A stretch of DNA of 64,000 nt from contig JANPYM010000001.1 in assembly GCA_025890175.1 (NCBI GenBank), forward strand, positions 2,814,288 to 2,878,287. Direction: 5' to 3'. The translations under genes and the position numbers were made by a program. Positions 25,261 to 37,074 of this stretch are shown here, one piece after another. Numbering within the stretch: the stretch's first letter is position 1; the number at the start of each line of letters is the position of its first letter. Below the pieces are notes generated by a model. That model searched no databases. It was not told the DNA's origin and was given only the letters and a program-made list of their open reading frames with translations. The DNA comes from Ciborinia camelliae. Its lineage: Eukaryota > Ascomycota > Leotiomycetes > Helotiales > Sclerotiniaceae.

Positions 25261-26111
25261 AGTGCCTTGCAGTCAAACAAGATTCATCAATCAATCAATC
25301 AAACCTTCGACCCCGCACCCAATAATCAATCCTACCACTCTTGCTTCAGTATACCAAGTCGGCCAACGGGAATTCAACATCACCCAACCAATACGTTGAA
25401 CTCATCAAAAGCCATATTCCTACTTATTTCTTGTTACCTTTCGACTTTTTTATCTTGCAACTTACAACATCATTCTCCCACATCATCTAACATCGTGAAC
25501 GACATTATATGAACTCGTCCTTATCAGCACAAGGTTGCTTACTGCTTACTGCTTACTATTGATACTGTATCGAATAGACGATTTACTCTGCATACTGTAT
25601 CAATCCAACTACTACCAACCAAGCCTAGTCCCTTTACCAAGGGTACGCAGCGGTAAATCGGTAACAGAATCCAGTACACGGAGCATTTTAAGTAAGCAGC
25701 ATGCGTTTCTCTAATAATCTATTTCTTTACCAAGGTTATCTACTTTACCACTCATACCGAATCCACATCTTCCTTTCGAACGTTCAAGTCCTTCGTTTGT
25801 TTCCGGAGTGATTTCCGAATCCTGGCTGCGTTTGAGCATTTTAGTACTACGCCCCGAGCTATATCATCGTTATTTTCTAAGATGCCTGTCCTTTTCTTTG
25901 GAGCTCGATCCAATTCTCCACATCATACAAGAATCAAGGTCGTTCTTGGATATATTCATATAAACATCATGTCCTGCCTATACTCTGCTCTCATAGATAT
26001 AGAGCTATTTGGGCTAACAATTCACTACTTCTCACAGAGCAATAAAACTGCTCAATATCGTACCACTCTTTCTACCTTGATTCGAATATAACCTACCACC
26101 TACCATTCACA
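25261..26111 (+). promoter_or_regulatory. Likely long leader of the carrier gene, with a uORF and a possible intron
   Basis: An ORF starting at the ATG at 25882 runs 69 codons and stops at 26091, 20 bases before the carrier ATG. Inside it, GCTAACAATTCACTACTTCTCACAG (25 bases; ends at 26037) has the look of a branch site and 3' splice site. The true leader may therefore be spliced, which would remove much of the upstream ORF. The matching donor is not clear; AAGGTCGTT near 25940 is one option. The carrier start context TTCACAATGTCC is good. Confidence 0.4.
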
Positions 26112-27131
26112 ATGTCCACCTCCAACTCCATCAAACAAGCTGCAGAAGCAGCTCGAAATAAAACATCAGAAGCAATGGAAACCACCAAACGTCTTGCCGA
26201 CTCTGCCAAAGCAGATCCCATGGCTGTTAAAAATGACCTCCTCCATACTCCCTTTATGCGTGCCGCTCTTCCCTTCATCAATGGTGGCCTCGCAGGTATG
26301 ACAGCCACCACCGTCATCCAACCCATCGATATGGTAAAAGTACGTCTCCAACTCGCCGGCGAAGGAATTCGCACCGGTACCAAACCGACCCCTCTATCCG
26401 TGACTCGTGAAATCATCGCTTCTGGCAAAGCTCTCGACCTCTACACCGGTCTCAGCGCAGGCCTCCTTCGCCAAGCCGTCTACACCACCGCGCGTCTCGG
26501 CTTCTTCGATAGTTTCATGACTACCCTCTCTGCTCGCTCCAAAGCTAACAATACCACAATCGGTTTCAAAGAACGTGCGGGAGCTGGTCTCACTGCAGGC
26601 GGTTTAGCGGCCATGATAGGTAATCCTGCGGATCTAGCACTTATCCGCATGCAATCCGATGGATTAAAGCCATTAGCCCAACGCAAAAACTACAAATCCG
26701 TCATCGACGCCTTAACATCCATCACCAAATCGGAAGGAATAACTGCGCTCTGGGCCGGTTGTGCACCCACGGTCGTTCGAGCCATGGCTCTTAATTTCGG
26801 ACAACTCGCCTTCTTCTCGGAAGCCAAATCGCAACTCAAAACACACACGGAATGGAACCCCAAAACACAAACACTAACTGCATCAGCTGTGGCAGGCTTT
26901 TTTGCCAGTTTCTTCAGCCTGCCGTTTGATTTTGTGAAGACGAGGTTGCAGAAACAAGGGAGGGGAAAGGAGAGGGTTTATAAGGGCATGGGAGATTGTT
27001 TTGTGAAGGTTGCGAGGGAGGAGGGTATGTTGAGGTTCTATAGGGGCTTTGGAACGTATTATGTGAGGATTGCCCCGCATGCTATGGTTACGTTGATTGT
27101 GGCGGATTGGTTGGGATTTATTACCAAGTGA
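26112..27131 (+). CDS. Mitochondrial 2-oxoglutarate/malate carrier
   Basis: An intron-free ORF encodes 339 residues. It is an SLC25 mitochondrial carrier with three repeats. The signature PX[DE]XX[KR] is seen in each: PIDMVKVRLQ, PADLALIRMQSDG (variant) and PFDFVKTRLQKQ. The middle repeat variant PADLALIRMQ and the end FYRGFGTYYVRIAPHAMVTL are typical of the oxoglutarate carrier subgroup (SLC25A11-like), which swaps 2-oxoglutarate for malate across the inner membrane in the malate-aspartate shuttle. The first 40 residues are a basic, Ala-rich extension (IKQAAEAARNKTSEAMETTK) that is longer than in animals, which usually have about 314 residues. A dicarboxylate carrier is the main alternative. 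Confidence 0.88.
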   Translation: MSTSNSIKQAAEAARNKTSEAMETTKRLADSAKADPMAVKNDLLHTPFMRAALPFINGGLAGMTATTVIQPIDMVKVRLQLAGEGIRTGTKPTPLSVTREIIASGKALDLYTGLSAGLLRQAVYTTARLGFFDSFMTTLSARSKANNTTIGFKERAGAGLTAGGLAAMIGNPADLALIRMQSDGLKPLAQRKNYKSVIDALTSITKSEGITALWAGCAPTVVRAMALNFGQLAFFSEAKSQLKTHTEWNPKTQTLTASAVAGFFASFFSLPFDFVKTRLQKQGRGKERVYKGMGDCFVKVAREEGMLRFYRGFGTYYVRIAPHAMVTLIVADWLGFITK

Positions 27132-28628
27132 ACGTGACTGAATGATTGGTGGAGGGCTCGGCTGTGGGCAGCGGGGTAGAAAGGGTTGGGGAGGGAAATG
27201 GGGAAGTGGGGAAGTGGGGTACCGATATGATTGATGATGTTTGAGCAGTTATAAGCCTGAGCCTTGAGATGGACTGATCGATGGCATTTTTTTATGGATC
27301 GCTTGGGATGGAATTGGATGGATGGGTGGAGTTACGAATTTAGGATACCGGCTCTTGATTTCTTTTTCTTCTCCTCGGAAGTTTTTTTGGATCAGGTTTT
27401 TAGGATCACGCAAGTTCTTGGAGAAAATTTCACTTCATCCCTTTATATTTTCTTCACACTATTGACATTTTACATTTACATTCACATTTTATTTATTTTC
27501 CATACCGAAGAGAAAGAAAGATTTAGCTACCACCTACCTACCTTACCTAGGTACCTAGGTAAACTATGCAGACCAAGAAAAAGAAAAGATTTCTTTAAAC
27601 CATGCCCACTTGATTGCGTCGTTGTAGTGACTTCCTTCTGTTATTCATCATCATCATCATCATCATCTTAGATACAAAGAAGATCCAACCAAGTAATCTC
27701 ACAAGATCCTCCATCATCATCTTTCTGCGCAACAACCACCCGCGCCATCATCAGATTCAGGTCGAAGAAAAGAAATATATGGATCAATTAGGTGATCGAA
27801 AATTGACCTCAGCAATAATAAGGTAGGTATAAAAATTATAAAAATACCTACCAAGATAAGACGGGATGGGCGTTGCCGAAAACTAGGTTCGAAAAACTTA
27901 CCTACGTACCTATCTAGGTAGGTGCCTACTAGGTAGGTAGATAGGAAAGAGTCTTATGTCTTATATCTTGATCGCTTGATCGAAATACTAGGAATATTCA
28001 AATCACGATACCATATTTAAGAGATGAGATGAGATGAGAAGTGAGCAAACATAGTAATGTAGGTACCTTTTAATGTGACAATTTTCGATTGTGGCGAAGG
28101 GATTTCAAGTATGGATTTGCATGACGAGACGAGAATCGAAATCTAAATGGATACCTACCTACCTATCAAATGAACCGGTAAATGTTAAAGGGGAATATGT
28201 TCGAACGGATGTGAATATCAAATCAAATCAAGTAAGCCAAGCCCATAAGTAAGGCACACACACAATCCATATCTATGTTTTATTTCACTTCACCATCCCT
28301 ATATGGCCAATTGTAATCAGCAGTACAGTTACAGTGGTAGGTATATCTCGTATTTCGCTTTCTTTCACTGGCATTCCTATTCCCAAACCTTCATAGTCGA
28401 GCCGTAGAGATGTTGTAAAGCAGTCAGCCATCTATCATACACCCTCGCAATTAATTCCCCAAGAAAATCTGACAAACCATCAACGCCCAATCGCCAAATT
28501 TTTACGCCCGCCATCCATTATTAGTCAGTCATTTAACATTTCATAGGTATTATGCATGCATGCGACAATTTTGCTCGAAAATCCGAAATACCACTCCCTC
28601 CCTCCATATCCCAGATCGTCTCCCATTT
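27132..28628. other. Intergenic region between convergent genes
   Basis: It separates the 3' ends of the carrier and RSC9 genes. It holds an ATC microsatellite at about 27645-27667, a palindromic CCTAGGTACCTAGG at 27547-27560, and further CCTAGGTAGGTGCC tracts at 27901-27945. The ORF at 27264-27671 reads as low-complexity Phe/Ser-rich sequence and is not called. Confidence 0.55.
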
Positions 28629-31600
28629 TCAATTCTGCGTATCTTTGATTGCGACTAGAAGATCTGTCATGTATGTTGCCTATCGGGTGCATCGAATTAG
28701 TATACACGAATGGTTTATTGATTGAAGGGGGCAGGAGTAGAAATGAACACCAAAATCATATAAATATAAATTGTCTCCCCAAGATCTTGCGATTAATACG
28801 GATGAACGAAAGTTATTTGAATTTTATTTTGATAATCATTAGAGGGTGATGGGAAAGAGATAAGGGAAAAAAGAGAGGACAGTAAAATATGTAAAGGAAA
28901 TAGACAACATACCAAAATCTTATTGTGCGCATAAATGGCAAACAATCTCGGCTCCACCGGCTTAAATAAGCGATCAACCCAAGAAACCTCACCCTCCTTA
29001 ACAGCCGCCTCCTCTGCTTCCGTTTTACTAACATTTCTTGCCAAGTTCCGGAGAACTAGTACTGCGCTGAGCGGAATACCTGCTGCATCATTATGTTCAT
29101 CGACGGCAGTGAAGTGGTATTTGAAGCTGATACGAGGTGGTTGAACGATATATGAAGGTTTGAGCTTCTTGGCCGGGGGCGGACCAGAGCTTTCCTGAGA
29201 TTCGCGTTCGCTAGCAGGGATGCGCTTAGGAGGGAGATGGACTTTGATGTGAGTTGCAACTTCGGAAAGTTTGGTAGCGGGGGAGGAGCTGAAGCGAGAA
29301 CATGTATCCCATGCACACACATATTGTTGCTTTACAGCTGAATTTACGAATTTGTTTTCCGCATTAAGCTGAGCTCCGAAATGAGTTTTGAGAATATGCT
29401 GGTAACCTGCTTCGGGGGTCATAAAAAATTCTCCGCAAGGTCGTCCGAGATGAGTGAGCCACAAGCATTTGGTGTATGTCTCGCCTTGAAGATCTATTGG
29501 CTCACTGCGCCATCGAATGCCTTTGATGATGAATTTTGTTACGGGGCCGTTTTGAACTTGTGCATTTGCTTTATCGCCAAAGGTCGTGCTCACGTTTTTG
29601 ATAAAATCTGCGGCGGGAAGAAGTGGCATCGATGTTTGGTTAGCCAGGTAAGTAAACTGTTGTTGATAGGCGTGCCACAAGGCGATTTGTGTAATCGACT
29701 CATCAGGATCTTCTTCATAAAGACAACGCAACCAGCGTGAACTGCGCTCTGGTTCATCAAATTTGGCAATCTCGAGAAGTAAGTCTTGTGGAATTGGTGC
29801 AATCTCGGAAGGTGCAGGTTTTCTGTATTGCGTGCCAAGATTAAACTCCTTTTCGATAATGCGAGCGCCATGCATGAGAAGTCGCGTCAACTGTTTGACC
29901 AGTGGCTCAGCTTTTACCTCTGTAATCAAGTAATCCACATTCTCAACAACAGCTGTGTATTGATAGAGAAAATCTAAACAAGCATGAGCGAGATCTTCAT
30001 CATTCAGTAGGGTCCAATCGATGATGTTTTGCACAGCTGATACCGGTATACCTTTAAGCAGATTGTTCTCCTCTAAATTCATTGATATTCTGCTAATGGC
30101 TCTTAGTGAAGTCAAAATAGCACCTCGATCTTGTGAATCCAATTGCGCAAGGAGTGAGAGATAAAGGGGATCTCCAACCTCGAAGTGAAGATACTTGGTA
30201 AGCTGCTCGGCAATATCTAAAGCGTAGTGTTTTAACTCTACAACAGTGTCAGAGTTTGGAAGGTTTAAGGCAATACTGAGGAAATCTCGTAGGGGCGCAA
30301 GTTCTGATACGTAAAAAGCGTTCTCCTCTAACATGACCATGTTTCTCATAGTCAATGCTGCTTCGTTGATCTGAAGAAGATTGTCACTAAATTCCTCGGT
30401 CTGGATGTTATCGTCGATTTGCAGTTTAGCTAAATGCTTGATTCTTTTGAGTATATCTGGTGTGCCTTCTAGGCCATTGATTGTATCAGTTTTCGAGACC
30501 ATTTCGCCATCTTCCGTATAGGATATCTGCCAATGTACATCGTAGAACAGTGAACTGACTTCGAGCATTTTCTCGATCAAGGCTTCAGCCAGACCTGGAA
30601 ATCCTTCGAATTTGTATTTATCACCTCGTTCCATTGAGATCTTAACCAGATGGTGTAGAGCGTAATCTTGTTCGGCTTTGATACCTGACCTCAAAGAACA
30701 GAGGCAACGAACGTAGATATTAGGACCATCAAATCCAGCTTCACAATTTGTTAGCAAACACTCTTGAGAAAGGTAGAAACTTCAGAGAAAACTAAAATAC
30801 TTACTGCCTGGCAACATCATCCCCTTGGAAATTGCATTGTTTTTGGCGCCTTCTGCGGCTGCAGCTGCATCCTTCAAAACCTTTTGGCGTCGCGCAAACT
30901 CGATGGGGTTATTTCCAGGGGTGATGATGGGACGGAGTGTCAATGGCATTTGAAGTCGAGGCTCGTAATTCGCAACTGCGAGTGACATGTTTTCGGTACC
31001 AGAGGAAGGGTTATATGAATAGGGACCACCGACTCGCGGCATATGGTGTTGATGTGAATGCGATGGGGTTTGTTGTTGTTGGGGTAAATGGTGCTGTGGA
31101 GTTGGAGGTGGATGGGAAGTTGCGGACGGGTGTTGTCGAACTTGCCGCGATGGTTGAGTATCGGGTTGAAACAACACCCGCTGTGGAGGAGCTTGTCGCA
31201 GACCTCGAGTAATTCTGCCTCCAGAGCCTGGTGTTTCTTCACTTCCATTTCTATCGCGCACAGGTGTACCATCGTCGCCAGAAGCTTCGGAATTCTCAGT
31301 ACCAAGCATGCCCGTCTCTCTGCGAATCGAGGGTCTGAAATTGTCCATAGTCCGAAAGAGAAGTCCCCCTCCCTTGGCGGTGGTATCTTCTAGTATTTCG
31401 CGGGGAGGCGGCACTTTTCCATGGAATGTCGAAATTTCATATGCGGCTAGGTATTTGTAGTAGGTTGTTTTGAGACTGAATGCGAGCGCAGGTAAATTAT
31501 TAGTTCCCAAGTTGAAATCTGAACCAAGCTTTCTCCAGGCAAGCTTTTCATCACTGACTTTGTCGTAACCGCCGCGCTCTAGTACAGTATTGTAAAGATG

Positions 31601-31753
31601 TAAAAGGTCGATACTCTTGGTTCCGACTCGTGGTTCAGGATCGAAATGCGTTCCTCTCTTTTCATGATAGACCTTGAGTTTTGCGATAAAATCCTCATAT
31701 TCGGGACTATGAACGATTGAGGTATCGTGATGAATAACTCTTGGGGGCGCCAT
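28629..31753 (-). CDS. RSC9: RSC chromatin-remodelling complex subunit Rsc9 (ARID protein)
   Basis: Exons 31753-30805, 30738-28913 and 28679-28629 encode 941 residues. An ARID DNA-binding domain covers about residues 18-110, from EYEDFIAKLKVYHEKRG to FSLKTTYYKYLAAYE. A Gln/His/Pro-rich linker follows, then a long helical (armadillo-like) region from GPNIYVRCLCSLRSG. C2H2-like finger segments lie near the end (TKCLWLTHLGRPCGEF...H..KTH and YVCAWDTCSRF..H...H). Joining at the TTG before GTATGT (28912) to a 51-base exon gives the C terminus ATYMTDLLVAIKDTQN, which fits the family end. Without it the frame runs into nonsense. Rsc9 is part of the RSC SWI/SNF-type nucleosome remodeller. The gene is divergent from the Rec114-like gene. 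Confidence 0.9.
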
Positions 31754-32488
31754 TATAATATCCTGCCATGCGATGGTTATGGCGATTCAATGGTTGTCTG
31801 AAAAGCTTCTTTTAATGCGACGAACAAACCAACGCGTAGAAATTCCGATGGCGACGCGATCGGTCGTTAAATTTAAATTGTGACCTAGCTCCGGCTGGTA
31901 GGAAGGTTATGTTCAGCTGGGCAGATTCGCTCTAGCACCTCCAGCCGGGCTGCAAAAAATGTTTTATTCATCCCGATATTTGAGGCAATAATCTGAAAAG
32001 GCATGTTTCACGTGATCAATGACATCTGGAACCCATGCAAAGTTGGCAGGGCTTAGCGTGGGCAAAAGAAGTTATCCCCAAATTTCTTTTCACCTTCAAG
32101 TATTTCCACTTTCATGATGAAAAAGTCAATTGAATCGAGAGAATGAATGAATTCTATAAAGATTTTATCAACAATATTGAAGGCAGCAGCTGCAGCGTCA
32201 GTGATAGCGACAGCAACTGTGAAAACCATTTACTATCACTCTAAAGTTGATCACAGACTGACATCCATTACCATTAATCTCCATTACTCACTTCTACAGC
32301 AACAACAGGAACATTGATCTTATTGATCTCATTTTTCTATATCTATCCTTTCTCTTCTTTGTTTTCTTCTTCTCTGCCTATTTTTTAATCAACCTTTCAT
32401 CTCTAAAACTATTGTGGTTTATTCTTTCCCTTCCAAGGTTAAAGTATCTTTTACATCCATCTGTAATGAATGCCAGTTTCAATTAAGA
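31754..32488. promoter_or_regulatory. Divergent promoter between RSC9 and the Rec114-like gene
   Basis: This 735-base gap lies between two starts facing away from each other. The right part, about 32330-32400, is T-rich with TTCTTCTTTGTTTTCTTC-like runs that look like a fungal leader. No specific site is assigned. Confidence 0.45.
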
Positions 32489-34488
32489 ATGTCTCAATTC
32501 TTTTCCCAAGAATCTCATCTCAATATTCAACAATCACAACGAAATTCAGCCATTGTTGTTCCTCTTGTCAAGTTCTCATGCTCTTTAACCCATCAAGGTA
32601 GCACCACAGGTTCCCAGTGGACTCACTATTCGAGAAACGACCTCGAACTCGTGATTCAAGAAGTGCAAGTTGGGAGTCCTCAGGGCCAGAATGAGAGTAC
32701 AAGCCATTTTGTGATGAAAGTGGTAGCAGGTGCTGAATATCTGGTATGTCCCACTTATTTAGACGATGCTCAATTTTGTAACACTTTGAAGGAGGAGCAG
32801 GATTTAGAGGACATTGCAAGAATCTCTAAGAACTTTGTTCCATCGCCAGGTATCGAAATTCCGGTTAGAGTCGTGATTAAACAACCGCTTCTTGCACTAC
32901 GCTACCCAAAGGCTCATGATGTAGGTTAAGGGAACCGCTGTTCTGTTTCTTTCTTATACTCTAGCTAATATCGATTCTTCAGGTTCGTAGGTTGCAATTT
33001 AGGTTCCGTGATGATTCAGGCTTCGGCCAGATTGTCAATATCTTGACAAACTTAGGTTTGACGACAACAGACAGTGTATCATCAGGACCTACCCGTTCCT
33101 CAACTGTAAACTCGACATCTTCAGGGATGGTACCTTCTACTCCTACCACAAGTTATCTTTCTTCATCTCAAAACACTGATTTCAAGGTTCCCATGCGGCC
33201 AGACTCAGCCAGCTCTACAATTCAAAGATCGAGTAGCTCCTATAAATCCCGGTCCGATAACCATCTCTTGAGCAGGCCACAGTCTGCCATGTCCATATCT
33301 TCATTCATGCCCCAATCTAAACCTTCTCTTGAACCACTCAAACGAGCACAATCATTATACGTGTCTCAAATCGAAATAGAGGTATGTCTCATTTTCCATC
33401 ACAATGGCTTTGTGTTTAACTTTTAATAGCCACGAGAGATACGAACTTCGAACTTCGTAATACCCTCATCAAACAACATACCTCTAAATCACGATCCATA
33501 TTGGAACCGAGTTTTGTTACCTAAATCAGAAGAATCGCAACGAGGTTTCTCTGCCTCGCCTTTCTTCGAACCACAAGCAAAAGATCACCTGCCTAATGGG
33601 TCAACCTCTTCTTCATCGGTCAATGGTGCGGACAATTTCAGAAACAATGGATATGGAACCGTACTAGATAGTTTCAGCTCAACCGAATATCGTCCATTAT
33701 CTCGTCCAACTGAGTATCCTACCTTTAGTGCACTTGGAAAACGTCCAATATCTCTCCCAACCGAGCACGATATTTGCTTTGGCCTTTCAATACCACCAAA
33801 ACGACAATTACCGTTTTCAACAGTGAAGGAACCTCTGAGCACTGCTGCAGTACCTACTATCCCCGAGGACGTCAATTTAACTGTTCAAGCAGTAAACGAG
33901 CGAAAAAAGCCACTAGAAGAAACCTTTGATACAAGCCCAGCAAATGAGATCTCCACGCCCACCAAAATTCCGACGAAGAGACGCATCGCAAGTCGAAAAG
34001 GCATTACACATCTACCAGAGGTAAATGACCCTCCAACTAGAATTCTGCCTTCAATAAGTCGTTCAACAAGTGATCGTCTTGGTGTTCCCATAGGAGTTGC
34101 GGCTAGACAGCGACCTGTATCAACTTCTTCTAATAAAGTCGGAACTCCAAAAATGGTGGACAGTTCTACTCAAACCCAAACCCTGTCAGGTCGAGATCAT
34201 ACAGCAGCTCTCAAGCCGATGCAAACTGCTTCTGGCGGAGAGGGTTCATCGAGCCTGCCAACAGCTTTTGAGCCGCCACAAATATTACAGCATGATTTGG
34301 ATTTGTTTGTATCAAGGTACAGTTCTCGCTCACGGATCAGTTTACCTCCAAATTACAGCGATGTTCCCGACGATGTACGTCACAAAATGCTCAATGATTT
34401 CATAATTGAAAATTTGGAGAATGAGGACTTTCTTAAATTGGCTGAAGACATGGATGCTTCCTGGCGTAGGATAGGTCTCACAAGATAA
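32489..34488 (+). CDS. Rec114/Rec7-like meiotic recombination protein (probable)
   Basis: Exons 32489-32920, 32983-33381 and 33430-34488 encode 629 residues from MSQFFSQESHLNI. The N-terminal 165 residues look like a PH-like beta fold ending in one helix (VRRLQFRFRDDSGFGQIVNI), as in Rec114, which helps Spo11 start meiotic breaks. A long Ser/Pro-rich disordered middle follows, then a short helical C terminus (DVRHKMLNDFIIENLENEDF, then LKLAEDMDASW) matching the short Mei4-binding end expected of Rec114. The introns are 62 and 48 bases. Family assignment rests on domain layout and weak motif resemblance, so it may be another PH-fold protein. The first intron has the donor GTAGGT and a GCTAAT branch site. 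Confidence 0.55.
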
Positions 34489-35880
34489 AGCTCGGCATTT
34501 CTTACCTAGTAGACTGAAGCATTTATGGGATCTGATAGAAAAGTACGTGGAAAGCCGTTAGAATTTTGCTACTAGAGGCGCTTGAAAGGTTGTTCTTGCT
34601 GGGTTTTGCTAAGATATGCTGGTATATAATTGGCTGGATATTTAAAAAGATGTGAATGATTTACTGGATATTGCTTGGAACTTGCTTGTGTTGATGAACT
34701 TAGCTAGACATAATTTTGCCGCCTAATCACTCCTTACAATCAATTATACGTCTCTAAAAGCTATAAAACATATTGATTCCTTTCTCTCTACATTCAGATA
34801 ATCTAACATATTGAATTTGAATCAGCAGCGTGGGAATTTTGGCGGGCGTTGTGTTGGTATCTATGAGAGGTTGTAGTTTGGGAGGTGCAAATTCTCCTTG
34901 GAAAACGCTGATACAAGAAAGCCGAAGAAAATGAAGAGTTTGAAAGGCTATATACATACTTGGGAATTCGAACTTATATGATTGATACGGCTGTCAGTGC
35001 TGGGACTAGCAATACCAATGATAGCAATGGCGAGAGATTTCAAATACCTATGCAGCAAAATTATTTACCAAGGCTACCTATCTAGGTCTGTTTGCCGAAA
35101 ATGCCGCAAGTCCTTACATACTGCAACAGAACAACAAGATAATCAGCTGATCAAACCCACAAGATTTGGAGTTTAAAGGATTAGCGTTGGAGCTAGGGAA
35201 TATCTAGCTAGTAGTCCTAGCTAGATAGAGTTAAGTCGACAGGAATATACCATCAATTAGCTCCAAATACCAATTAAGTCCTCAACTGTGTATAAACTGG
35301 GGATAGATTATAAGAGTGGCCAATGGAGTTCAAATACTATGGTATATATATGTGGATTTTGTTACATGTAGGTGGCCAGTCTGCAAGGGTGGCATATCTA
35401 CAATGCCCCGCTCACCTCGCCTCCCCGAACCATACTTATTTGAGTCAAGACTATTTCTAGATGTCGAAGCACCAATTCTTTGGGCACGTACAATCGCGCC
35501 ATTACATACTTTACAATGGAACTGGGTTCGTTATAGGAGAGGAGATTAGAAGTCGGTATATGATTTGACATGGTTTGCCAGGTCACATGGAGAGAAATTG
35601 CCACTAGAAATGGAAAATCGACTCGTCATCGAAGTCACCGGAATCCTCGGAATCCCCCCCAACTTTGGAATTTGGCTCGTCATTGTACAACAGGAAACTG
35701 GTAGTAGAAATGAGGGCAGGAGGGTACTCAAACAAAAGAAAATGTTAGAATGAGTAGAATGAGTAAAGCCCTAGAAGGATAAATATGAGGCCTGTTTCTG
35801 TACATCATAATTGCTAGTATTATGAATATAACGGCATCTTGAGTTTGATTATGGGTACAATAGGTATTCTTCAACTGAAC
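34489..35880. other. Gene-poor DNA with faint coding remnants
   Basis: Nothing is supported as a gene. A continuous protein-like forward reading at 35513-35753 is broken by TAG at 35548 (…WVRYRRGD, then LEMENRLVIEVTGILGIPPN), and may be a remnant. The reverse strand offers only short ORFs. Confidence 0.4.
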
Positions 35881-35889
35881 CTATACTAT

Positions 35890-36570
35890 ATATGCAAAAT
35901 TCGAAGCCTGATGTTGCATATCTAAGTCAGGCTCAAAGAATATGCTCACAAGCTATAACTAAAGATGACCTAAACCAAACACCCTATATTGCATATCTAA
36001 AGCCAGGCTCAAAGAATATGCCTGAACCAAATACCTTATGTTGCACATCTAAAGCCAGGCTCAAAGAATATGCTTAAAGCCTTAAACCAAACACTTTATG
36101 TTACATATCTGAAATCAGGCTCAAACAATCTATTTGAACCAAATACCTGATGTTGCATATCTAAAATCAGGCTCAAATAATATGCTCAGGTTGCCACAAC
36201 CTATAGGAGGCAACTAAACATAATCTAAACTAAACACCTAATGTTGCATATCTAAATGAGGCTCAATACACATCTAAGAGAGGTTCCACGTTACTATCAC
36301 AAGATATGTATAATGTGACTTGAACTAAACAACTATGTTGCACACCTGAGTGAGGCTCTATACTTACATTGCACGCTGCATTATAAAACCAACTTGAACT
36401 TCTTGTGCTGCATATCTGGATAAGAAATTTTCATAATCATGTTGAACTATATTCTATAAAGGGGGCTTTGTTCATTCATTGCACATCTGAGATGGAAGAT
36501 TTGTCATTGCTATGGTAAGCTATACTAAATCTAGACTCATGCTGCATATTCGAATGAGAAACCCAAGTCA
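35890..36570. repeat. Decaying tandem satellite, 50-90 base period
   Basis: About ten copies of a unit with the core TGTTGCATATCTAAA..AGGCTCAAAGAATATGC follow one another. The first five are close to each other; the later ones lose the CAGGCTCAAAG half and keep only TTGCATATCTGA or CTGCATATTC. Spacers of variable length contain AACCAAACAC or AACCAAATAC. The copies decay steadily towards the hAT element. Confidence 0.85.
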
Positions 36571-36740
36571 TTGTAGAAGGTTGGTCAAGCTCACTACAGT
36601 ACTGCAAAAACTCAACAAACTGAGTCATCAAACAAGGCAATGAATGCAGTTAGACCAGAAAAACTCTGTTCGGCTGAGCCAGGACATGTGTTGGAGGTTG
36701 AATTCCACCACTGGCTTCAAGGTAGGCCAGGAGGCAAGGC

Positions 36741-37074
36741 AATACAGATAGACTGCGCAACGGGTACCCGCGGGGCGGGTTTTGTGCTTGGCGGGTTATT
36801 TGCAAATAACCCGCATGCGGGGCGGGTAATGTTGAAATTCTAATGGGTACCCCGTGCCCCGTACGGGGCGGGTGCAAATAATCCGCAAATAATCCATCTA
36901 CCCGCGGGGTGCATAAATTTTTATAAATATAAGTATAAAAGTTGTGAATAGCTTCAAAAAATAAGCGAAATCCATTAAAAGATCCACAATTTGCAAATAA
37001 CCCGCACCCCGCGGGGCAAATACCTTGCGGGCACCCGTACGGGGCGGGTATTTTTTGCGCAGTCTAAATACAGA
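36741..37074. mobile_element. hAT-type MITE with 8-base target duplication
   Basis: The 318-base element runs 36749-37066. Its ends are perfect 12-base inverted repeats, TAGACTGCGCAA at 36749-36760 and TTGCGCAGTCTA at 37055-37066. Both are flanked by the direct repeat AATACAGA (36741-36748 and 37067-37074). An 8-base target duplication is a hallmark of hAT transposases, and the 5' end TAGAC resembles the YARNG start of hAT ends. No transposase is encoded, so it must be moved in trans. The interior is GC-rich with GGGTACCCGC and GGGGCGGG words and a perfect 24-base palindrome at 36791-36814. The ORFs at 36640-36877 only cross this DNA and are not genes. Confidence 0.85.

Noticed and set aside
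36640..36877. ORFs across the hAT MITE
   Set aside because: They run through a non-coding element and its palindromes.
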